A DNA stretch of 64,000 nt from Puniceicoccaceae bacterium 5H (GTDB lineage: Bacteria > Verrucomicrobiota > Verrucomicrobiia > Opitutales > Oceanipulchritudinaceae). Below the pieces are notes generated by a model. That model was given only the letters and a program-made list of their open reading frames with translations, ran no database searches and had not been told where the DNA came from. This document shows, in pieces, positions 52,118 to 59,250 of the stretch (position 1 is the first letter of the stretch; the number at the start of each line of letters is the position of its first letter). The position numbers and the translations under genes were made by a program. The stretch spans positions 372,001 to 436,000 of the forward strand of contig WOUP01000002.1 in NCBI GenBank assembly GCA_009772895.1. The letters are read 5' to 3'.

Positions 52118-54100
52118 CTAGAAAAACTCAATGTTGTCGTCCAGGGCCGCACCTGCCTGCTGGTGGCTTTGCTCCTGATGCGAGCGCCGATTTTCTGGCA
52201 GACGAACGGTCGTTTCCCGGAGTTCCGCGTCATCGGGCGCACTGAAGTCGTCGAAGAACTCGATACGGTCGGTCCCCCCGGCGTCTGCCTCGGTCTGGGC
52301 TTCGTTCGCAGCTTCGCTGCCGGAGGTCATGGCGCGGTGGATCGCGCGTTCCGACTCCATGGTGTAGCGGTCGTTGAGGGGCTCGGGCGCGGCATCCGCC
52401 GTGTTTTGGGCGTTGCCAGCATACTTGTCCATCGAGGCGGCCAGCGTGGTAAAGGCCTGCTTCGCCTGGATCAAAGGTTGACGGCTGATGGTGTCGAGGT
52501 CGGCCGCCTTGGCCAGTCGGCGGGACTGAAGGCGAAGCTCCTGCAACGCTTCACAGGCTTCCGCCAGGCACTGCTCACGCGTGGTGAGTTCCACCTCGAG
52601 GGCGTCGGTCACACCGGCTTTTGCTGCCTCGCTGTCTGCGATTGTGGGGACTGCGTCGGCGTCTGCACGCACGCTGTCGATTGCTGCGGTGAGGCAGTCG
52701 GTGGCGGCCAGGTAGGCCTGTTCGAAATCCGCCAGCGCCTGGCCGGCCACGGTGGAAATGCGCGAGGCCTCGTTGGAGAGCACCTCAAGGCCGCCATGGT
52801 TTACCCGCACGGCCTGAATCTCGGCGTTCAAGCCCATCAATTTGAGGTCGGCGGCAAGGCGGCGCATCATGCCGGTGGCCGTTGAGGTCGTGGCGGTAAA
52901 TTGCCGGCTCGTGTCGAGGGCATTCTGCAGCAGTGCATGGGCCTCGTCGACGGTGCGCTGGAGGGTGTCGTGGTCGGCCAGAGCGTGACGCACTAGATCC
53001 GAAAGGCGCTTGTTGGCCGTTCCCTGGGCTTCCAGCGAAAATTCTTGCTGCTCCAATTCCTTCAAGACTTCGAGCACGCCGTGCAGGCCGCGGGCGATGG
53101 TGTCTCCGGCCTGGGAAAGTTCCTTGTCTACGGCATCGAGCTGGCCCACCTGAATGCGGCTGGCCAGTTGGACCTGGGCGGCTTCATCACCTGTCATGTG
53201 CTGGCGGGGACGGGCTTTGGAGACGACCTCGTCGAGCGCTTCCAGCACGTGTTCGATCTTCTGGCGGGTGATGTCCTGATACTGCAGGCTTACGGCAATC
53301 GCGTCGATACGTTCGTCGATGCGCCCGGTGGCATCGGTCAGCGCGGCTTCACGAGCCTGAGCGTCGGCCTGTTCTGCCGCAACGTTGGCCAGAGCCTGTT
53401 CGATCCGGTGGCGCTGGTTGGCGGAATTAAGGCTTAATGTCTCTGCCTGGGTCTGGAGGCGGTCTTGCGCGTCGGCCAACTCTTGCTGGGTCGTGGCGAC
53501 TTGCTCCAGTTGTTGCTCGAATTGCTCGCGGATCTCGCGATCCAGGCGACCCACTTCTTCCGTGACGGACGCGAAGGCGTTTTGCTGCTCTTCCGGCAGG
53601 CTGGCCGCCTCGATGCGAAAGGTGGCGCGCAGCATGCGCAGCGGCGTGAGCACAGGCAGGAGCTTTTGCTGTTCCTTGGCCAATTCATCTACGCGCGTGC
53701 GGTGATGCGCCAGGCTTTCGGCCAGCCGTTGAACGAGTTCAGCCGCGTGGTCGGAATGGGTTAACTGGGCTTCGCAGAGTTGCTCGAGCTGCACCAGGGC
53801 AGAACTGCCATCCGACGCTGCCTGGTCGGAGACGTTCCGGACGTTCTGGCATTGCTCACGAAACTTCTGTGACAGCTCCAGTTGCTTTTGCAGGGTGCCG
53901 CCACAAGTGGTGAAGCGATCCTCGACTTCTGCATTCAGGCCTTCCAACGCAGGTCTCAGTGTAGCAACACCTTCGACTGCTTTGGCGACACCGGCTCCAC
54001 GCAGAGGCCAGCCCAGGCGCCTTACTTTTAAGTGCAGAGTAGCTCTTAGTATTTCTACGTAGGGGCGTATCGCGTGAAGTTGTTGGGAAGGGGAGAGCAT
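52118..54100 (-). CDS. Large coiled-coil chemosensory protein with MCP-like hairpin and CheZ-like motif
   Basis: A 660-residue soluble, mostly helical protein with no TM segment and many heptads. Residues 270-290 read SLQYQDITRQKIEHVLEALDE, whose Asp276-x3-Gln280 recalls the D-x-x-x-Q of CheZ phosphatase. Residues 421-449 (LMGLNAEIQAVRVNHGGLEV) look like the tip of an MCP hairpin. The acidic tail has DRIEFF and ends in DNIEFF, a short repeated motif. First gene of the operon. No other CheZ/CheC/CheX is present. I infer an MCP-derived CheY-P phosphatase or receptor-like scaffold; no named family fits clearly. Confidence 0.75.
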   Translation of the reverse strand: MLSPSQQLHAIRPYVEILRATLHLKVRRLGWPLRGAGVAKAVEGVATLRPALEGLNAEVEDRFTTCGGTLQKQLELSQKFREQCQNVRNVSDQAASDGSSALVQLEQLCEAQLTHSDHAAELVQRLAESLAHHRTRVDELAKEQQKLLPVLTPLRMLRATFRIEAASLPEEQQNAFASVTEEVGRLDREIREQFEQQLEQVATTQQELADAQDRLQTQAETLSLNSANQRHRIEQALANVAAEQADAQAREAALTDATGRIDERIDAIAVSLQYQDITRQKIEHVLEALDEVVSKARPRQHMTGDEAAQVQLASRIQVGQLDAVDKELSQAGDTIARGLHGVLEVLKELEQQEFSLEAQGTANKRLSDLVRHALADHDTLQRTVDEAHALLQNALDTSRQFTATTSTATGMMRRLAADLKLMGLNAEIQAVRVNHGGLEVLSNEASRISTVAGQALADFEQAYLAATDCLTAAIDSVRADADAVPTIADSEAAKAGVTDALEVELTTREQCLAEACEALQELRLQSRRLAKAADLDTISRQPLIQAKQAFTTLAASMDKYAGNAQNTADAAPEPLNDRYTMESERAIHRAMTSGSEAANEAQTEADAGGTDRIEFFDDFSAPDDAELRETTVRLPENRRSHQEQSHQQAGAALDDNIEFF

Positions 54101-54470
54101 AGCAGCTTTTACTCCCTATCGGCTGTAGGCTATATCCTTTCATAGACAAAACGCGCAAAATGTCGGCACCAAATGTAAAAAAGCGAGGAATTGCGTATGA
54201 TGCTGGGATAAAGTATCTTGCGATAAAGCCTAACAGCTTTTTCCGAGGGAAATGAGCGCAATTAGGGCGTTTGGAATCACTTATGAAATTTATTTCACGA
54301 ATAAAAAGTTATTAGTATTCGTGCGAATTGATCAACTGTTAAACTTAGATTTAAATTGATCGAATCTGAAAAATACTCCTCAAGCGACGGAGCGTATATT
54401 AAATGACATCCTGCTGCAAAGAAGATAGGTGTAGCTAAAGCCAAGCGACACATTTGCCCTGCGGATCGCT
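54101..54470. promoter_or_regulatory. AT-rich intergenic region before the che operon
   Basis: 370 bp between the LRR-kinase stop and the first che gene, markedly AT-rich compared with the genes on both sides, and without an ORF. It contains the direct repeat AATTGATC (54326-54333 and 54354-54361, 28-bp spacing) and many A/T tracts. It holds the che promoter or promoters, probably leftward; a further candidate is annotated at 54116-54142. Confidence 0.55.
54116..54142 (-). promoter_or_regulatory. Candidate sigma-28-like promoter of the che operon
   Basis: Read leftward: TGAAAGGA, 11 nt, GCCGATAG. GCCGATA is a 7/8 match to the FliA -10 (GCCGATAA), the 11-nt spacer is exact, and the -35 is weak (TGAA for TAAA). 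It is only 15 nt before the start codon, which would leave a very short leader and exclude the GGAG ribosome site, so it may be fortuitous. Confidence 0.25.
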
Positions 54471-56585
54471 TTAGTCCTTCTCAATCTGAGTCTGCGTCGT
54501 CATCGCGCTGGGGGTAGCTTCGGCGAGGTTTAACCCTATCTTGGGCAAACGGATGCAAAAGCGCGTGCCGGAGTCAGGGGCGCTGCGGACGAGGAGTTGT
54601 CCCTCGTTGCGCGCGACGAACTCACGGCAGATGAGCAAGCCCAGGCCGCTGCCTCTTTCGCCCCGGGTGCCGGAGGCGGAGGTAATGCGCTCACGCCGGA
54701 GCAGGTTTTCGGCGTCTCGCTGCTCCATGCCGACCCCTTCGTCGATGATCTCGAGGTCGTGGTATGTCTCGCCGTTCTGTTCCTTCAGGTGGATGACACC
54801 ATCCTGATGGCTGAATTTGATCGCATTGCCGATCAGGTTGCGGAAGACGGTCTGCAGCATGTGCGGGTCGGCGAACACCACCGTTTCCGGCCGGATTTCC
54901 GAAACGACGCGGATGTGCTTGTGCTGCAGGGCCGGCTGCAGCAGGTCGAGCGTCGCCTGCACCAGCGCGGCCGGGTGGACGAAGTCGGGCCGGTAGGGGA
55001 TGTCGTTGGTCTGGGTGCGGGCCCAGTCGAGCAGGTTGTTGAGCAGCAGGGAGGCCTCCTGTGCGCTGCGCTGGATCAGCTGCGCGCGGTGACGGCGCTC
55101 TTCGGGGGCCGAGGTCGCGTCTTCTCGCTCCATGATCTCGGCCAGGCTCTCCATCGCGTAGAGCGGGTTGCGCAAGTCGTGGCCCACGATGGAGAAAATG
55201 CGGTCCTTGGTGTGGTTGAGGCGCTTCAGGTCGCGCGCCTGCTGCTCGATCTGTGCCTTCTGGGCCAGCGTTTCAGCCTGGCGCTCCGTCAGGTTGGCGT
55301 TGACCCGCTCGAGTTGCTCGGCCTGTTTCGCGATCTGCCCGCGCTGGGCGGCCAAGGTGCGGTTGTAGCGCTGCAGGCGCCGACGGCTCCAGTAGACAAA
55401 GCCAGAAAAGCCGAGCAGCAGGATGATGCCGAGGATCAGGCCGCGCCGCACGTTGGCACGCAGTTGCGCCTTCTCGCGTTCGCTCTCGAGCAGTTCCTGC
55501 AGGTTTTCCGCATCCCGGATGATCTCGGTCGTATTGGCGTAAAAGGCATCCCAGTCGTCTGCGCTCTCGAGGTCGAAATTGATCTCCTCTGCCAGTTCCT
55601 CGGCCCGGCGGGTGTAGACGAAGGCCTCGTCGAGCGAGCCGAGGTCGCGGTGCATGAACGCCGCAATGAGGTAGATGTAAGCGAGGTCCGACCAGCGTTC
55701 TTCCGCCCGGTAATAGGCTTCGGCCGTATCGAGGTAGCGATGCGCCTGTTCGGCGCGGCCCGCTTCGGCCAGCCCGAGCAACATGTCGGCAAAATCGTTC
55801 TCCTCCGCGTGCAGGATGGCCTCGATTTCCTCCTGCCGAAAGGGGCGCTCCCACGGGTTGTTCTTGAGGTAAAACAGGTTGAGGTGGAAATCGAAGAGGG
55901 TCGGCGGCACGCTGCGCAGATTGTTGTTGGAGATGTCGAGGTCGCGCAGGTTTTCGAGCCGCCCGATGTCGGGCCACAATTCGGTCAGCTGGTTGGAGCC
56001 GATGATCAGCTCCCCCAGCTGCGTGATTTGCAGGATGGAGTTGGGCAGTTCCGTCAACTGGTTGCGCTCCACCTTCAACTCTTCCAGTTCCTGCAGCTGG
56101 CCGATGGAATCCGGAATGCGCGTCAGCCGATTTTCGTTCAATTCGATCTCCGTCAGCTGGTGCAACTGGCTGATCGCGGATGGCAGCGCGCGGATGCGGT
56201 TGCGCGAGGCCTCGAGCTCCGAAAGCGTGGTGATGGTAAAGAGCTCCGACGGTAGGGCCTCCAGCACGTTGTCGTTGAGCTCCAACTCCACCAGCTTGTC
56301 CAGTCGGGCGATTTCCGGCGGGATTTCCGGGATGTGATTGTGGTTGAGCAGCAGCACGCGCAGGTGGGGCAGCCGGGTCACCTCCAGCGGAAAGTGGTCG
56401 AGTTCCTGTCGCGAGAGGTCGAGCTTGTAGACGTGTTCGGGCTCCGCCAGCGCCTCCTGCAGGTCGAAGTGCCAGATGGCGTTCTTGAGGTCTTCCTTGG
56501 AGAGGCTCGTGTTTTCCTCGGCCCACAGGCCGGAAGCGGTGCAACCCAGGCAAAGCAGCAGGAGAATCAGCGGAGCGAGGCGCAT
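54471..56585 (-). CDS. Histidine kinase with N-terminal leucine-rich-repeat sensor
   Basis: A 704-residue kinase. Signal peptide (LAPLILLLLCLGCTASGLWA), then residues about 50-245 with eight 23-residue LRRs (LTEIELNENRLTRIPDSIGQ and the like) plus a cap. A helical TPR-like stretch (265-365) is followed by a TM helix (381-399), a coiled coil, HisKA with His469 (FSIVGHDLRNPL), and HATPase with NLIGNAIKFS, DEGVGM and GSGLGLLI. The sensor is thus predicted periplasmic. No cognate regulator adjoins. LRR fused to HK is uncommon in bacteria. It could be the partner of the NtrC-type regulator at 62321 (inference). Confidence 0.88.
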   Translation of the reverse strand: MRLAPLILLLLCLGCTASGLWAEENTSLSKEDLKNAIWHFDLQEALAEPEHVYKLDLSRQELDHFPLEVTRLPHLRVLLLNHNHIPEIPPEIARLDKLVELELNDNVLEALPSELFTITTLSELEASRNRIRALPSAISQLHQLTEIELNENRLTRIPDSIGQLQELEELKVERNQLTELPNSILQITQLGELIIGSNQLTELWPDIGRLENLRDLDISNNNLRSVPPTLFDFHLNLFYLKNNPWERPFRQEEIEAILHAEENDFADMLLGLAEAGRAEQAHRYLDTAEAYYRAEERWSDLAYIYLIAAFMHRDLGSLDEAFVYTRRAEELAEEINFDLESADDWDAFYANTTEIIRDAENLQELLESEREKAQLRANVRRGLILGIILLLGFSGFVYWSRRRLQRYNRTLAAQRGQIAKQAEQLERVNANLTERQAETLAQKAQIEQQARDLKRLNHTKDRIFSIVGHDLRNPLYAMESLAEIMEREDATSAPEERRHRAQLIQRSAQEASLLLNNLLDWARTQTNDIPYRPDFVHPAALVQATLDLLQPALQHKHIRVVSEIRPETVVFADPHMLQTVFRNLIGNAIKFSHQDGVIHLKEQNGETYHDLEIIDEGVGMEQRDAENLLRRERITSASGTRGERGSGLGLLICREFVARNEGQLLVRSAPDSGTRFCIRLPKIGLNLAEATPSAMTTQTQIEKD

Positions 56586-56650
56586 GGTGAAAACGCTATT
56601 TTAGCAGTTCGGGGGCGATGGGCGGGTGACGTTTCGGTGACTTTCGTTGC

Positions 56651-56684
56651 GAAAAAGAAACCCGCACCGAGTGAGGTGCGGGTT
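56651..56684 (-). terminator. Rho-independent terminator of the phytase gene
   Basis: On the minus strand AACCCGCACC, loop TCACTC, GGTGCGGGTT, then TCTTTTT: a perfect 10-bp stem 7 bp after the phytase stop. It separates the phytase/receptor transcript from the kinase gene. Confidence 0.93.
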
Positions 56685-56690
56685 GAAGGT

Positions 56691-59147
56691 TTAGCGGCGC
56701 ATGGGGTGCCGTGGATCGTAGCCTGTATCGACCTCGAGCCCCAACGCTTGGGCTACGGCGGGCCAGGGGACCCACTTGAAGTTCGTCGCGTAGTCGTCGG
56801 GGCCGGCGCCCCGATCCTGACCGTCGTGCACAATCAGCGCACCCTGCGGGAACAGCGGCCCCAGCGGCCGGTTGGTGACGTCCAGCCCGTCGCAGTCCTG
56901 GCTGCCGTCGATGCCCTCGCCGTTGGCCACCACCGCAAAGGCGCCGAGGAAGCCGTGGCTCACGCGATCGTAGACGCCGAAGGTGTTGCTGCCCTGGCTG
57001 GAGACGATCACATAGCCCTCGCCGTCGCTGAGGTAGTAGAGCGTGATGCCCTCGATATCTTCGCGCAGGTTGTCTTCGCCTGCGGCGGCGAGGAAGTCCG
57101 CTTCGGTCAGGGTGGTGACGCCCTCCGTGGGTTCGGCGTCGGCTACGTAGACGGCGACCGGTTCCTGGCTGATGTAGATTTGCGCCCGCTCTTGATCGAC
57201 CACGAGGCCTTCGGCGTGCTCGTCGGGTTGACCACCCGCCAGCACGATCTCGCGCACCAGAGCGTAGCCGACCTTGCCGTTGTGGGCCTGCAGACGGGCC
57301 TGGGCGACCTTGTTGGTGCCATTTTGGGTGGCGAAGGCGTAGAAGGTGCCGTCGACGGGGCTCTGATAAGCTGCACAGCCGTAAGCCGTGTCCTCGCCCG
57401 CTTCGCCGCCGAAGATCTTCGGCGCGGTGCGGTCGGTCACATCCACGAGGTAAGGCGCCTCCGGCTGGATACGGTAGAAGTGGAAGCGGTCGCTGTCGCG
57501 GTCGGTGAAGACCGCCAGATCGACCGGCTCTCCCTGCAGCGGAAAGCCGTAGATCACATCCACGTTGTTGTAGCGGATGTCGCCCGGCTGGGCATCGCGC
57601 AAAGTTTTACCGCGCACGTCGTAGACCGAGAAGCCGGCCTCCTTTTGCGTGGCGATGACCAGGCTGCGGCTCGGATCGGTCGGGTGGTGCCAGAAGGCCG
57701 GGTCGTCGGCATCCGGTGGCGAATAGACGGTGCGGTCCGTTTCGACGACGGGTTCGACGAGGGCTGAAGCCAGCTCTGCCACGTTGATGCTGCCCGGCGT
57801 GACATAGGCGCCGGTGGGCACGCCCTTGGAGCGCCCCGGCACGTAGTGCTGCTGGTCGTCGAGACTGCCGTAGGTCCAGGAATCCGGGCTCGTCAGGCGG
57901 TTGTCGCGATAGCGGGTCACGGCCTCGATCGGGTAACGCACGACAAAGCGTTCGTCGGCCTGCACCGTTACCATGTTGCCTTGCGACCAGGCCAGACGGT
58001 CCATTTCCTCCACGTCTTCGGGCAACACCAGCAGATTGTCGCGCACCGCCATGTCCTGTCGCTTCAGGGCGCGCTCCGGGCTGTAGACGAGGTGCAGGTC
58101 GGCCATTTCGGCGGCGGAAAAAACGCGGTGCAGATCCGGACGCAAGCGGCCGGCTGAGGTGTAAAAGAGGCCGTCGATATCCGCCTCGTTGCCGCTCAGG
58201 TCGGCCACCAGCACGACTTCGCGGTCTGCGACGCCCACCAGCTGCACGCCGTCGAGCGATTGACCCGGGCGGCTGAGGATCTCGAAAAACGCCTCCCCGT
58301 CTTCCGGGCTGGCGGCTTCGTTCAGCAGGGCAAAGGGCGCGTAGGCAAAGTTCGGGTGGCCCGGCGTCACGCGCGCATTGGGCGGTAGATTGACGCTGGC
58401 GGCGTTGGGATTGTAGCGGTTGCTGTAGGGCAGCTGCTCGGCAGAGAGGCCGGTTTCGGTCAAGTCGCCGTTGGCCCAGGCCGCGAGCTCGTTGGCGCCC
58501 ATCCGGCCGCGCATACGGCTGGCGGCGTCGGGCGAACTGGCGGTCTGGCTGAGCACGACCGAGGTGTAGACCGTGCCGGCGCCGTCATCGAGCCAGCCGA
58601 CGCTATCGATCACCTGGGCGCCGACGGGTAGATCCAGCTGGCCATCGTCTTGGGGGTCGAGATCACGACCGCTTTGCAGCGCGAGCTGACGGCCCTGCAC
58701 GAGCAGGAAGGTCACCGCATCGTGTTCGATCAAGCCGTCCGGGTGCGAATCGCCCGTATAGGTGCGGAGCCCGGGCAGCTCGAGGATCGCAGTTTCGCGG
58801 GCGGCATCGGCGTATTGGCCCGGCCCGCGCACCAGCAACAGGCCGTTTTCGCCCAGCTGCTGTCCGCTCAGGTCCAGCGCCAGATCGACGGTACCGGGGT
58901 TGTCGCCGTCATCGCCGTCGATTACCAGCAGCCAGGCGTCTTCGATCGTGCTGCCCGGGGTGCCGATCAGCTCGATGAACTGTTGGGCGTGCAGGTCTTC
59001 CGGGATGTTGGCCTTGATCTCGTTCAGCCGGAGCCGGGTATCTGCCGTGGGGCCTGCCTGGGCGGCGGGGGAGGGGCTTTGGCAGGCGCAAAGGGCGCAA
59101 CCGAGGGCGCCGGCGGTGAGCCAGGTCTGCCAGGAAAAGTCTCTCAT
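56691..59147 (-). CDS. Beta-propeller phytase lipoprotein with lamin-tail-like N-terminus
   Basis: An 818-residue secreted protein with a lipoprotein-type leader (LGCALCAC). Residues about 38-240 resemble a lamin-tail domain (LRLNEIKANIPEDLHAQQFIELIG), and a second similar one follows (FALLNEAASPEDGEAFFEIL). The C-terminal third (about 470-805) is a beta-propeller phytase: DDPAFWHHPTDPSRSLVIAT, NNVDVIYGFPL, AEGLVVDQERAQIYISQE, and DIEGITLYY. It should hydrolyse phytate to release phosphate, probably at the outer surface. The receptor gene lies upstream in the same operon. Length is well above the usual 350-400 residues because of the added domains. Confidence 0.87.
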   Translation of the reverse strand: MRDFSWQTWLTAGALGCALCACQSPSPAAQAGPTADTRLRLNEIKANIPEDLHAQQFIELIGTPGSTIEDAWLLVIDGDDGDNPGTVDLALDLSGQQLGENGLLLVRGPGQYADAARETAILELPGLRTYTGDSHPDGLIEHDAVTFLLVQGRQLALQSGRDLDPQDDGQLDLPVGAQVIDSVGWLDDGAGTVYTSVVLSQTASSPDAASRMRGRMGANELAAWANGDLTETGLSAEQLPYSNRYNPNAASVNLPPNARVTPGHPNFAYAPFALLNEAASPEDGEAFFEILSRPGQSLDGVQLVGVADREVVLVADLSGNEADIDGLFYTSAGRLRPDLHRVFSAAEMADLHLVYSPERALKRQDMAVRDNLLVLPEDVEEMDRLAWSQGNMVTVQADERFVVRYPIEAVTRYRDNRLTSPDSWTYGSLDDQQHYVPGRSKGVPTGAYVTPGSINVAELASALVEPVVETDRTVYSPPDADDPAFWHHPTDPSRSLVIATQKEAGFSVYDVRGKTLRDAQPGDIRYNNVDVIYGFPLQGEPVDLAVFTDRDSDRFHFYRIQPEAPYLVDVTDRTAPKIFGGEAGEDTAYGCAAYQSPVDGTFYAFATQNGTNKVAQARLQAHNGKVGYALVREIVLAGGQPDEHAEGLVVDQERAQIYISQEPVAVYVADAEPTEGVTTLTEADFLAAAGEDNLREDIEGITLYYLSDGEGYVIVSSQGSNTFGVYDRVSHGFLGAFAVVANGEGIDGSQDCDGLDVTNRPLGPLFPQGALIVHDGQDRGAGPDDYATNFKWVPWPAVAQALGLEVDTGYDPRHPMRR

Positions 59148-59220
59148 CGTTCTATAATAGGGAAAAGGGTGAAGGATCGGGCCGCAACAGGTTTGGACTG
59201 GCGCGACCCGAAAGGGGTGG

Positions 59221-59243
59221 GTCTGGACTCGCGGAGTCCGGAC
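59221..59243 (-). other. Intercistronic stem-loop between receptor and phytase
   Basis: GTCTGGACTC-GCG-GAGTCCGGAC is a near-perfect 10-bp inverted repeat in the 103-bp gap between the two genes, with no T run after it. It may serve RNA processing or partial termination rather than full termination. Confidence 0.5.
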
Positions 59244-59250
59244 ATGGTTG

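Noticed and set aside
56334-57767. 477-aa plus-strand ORF over the phytase and kinase ends
   Set aside because: Runs across a strong terminator and two real genes on the other strand.
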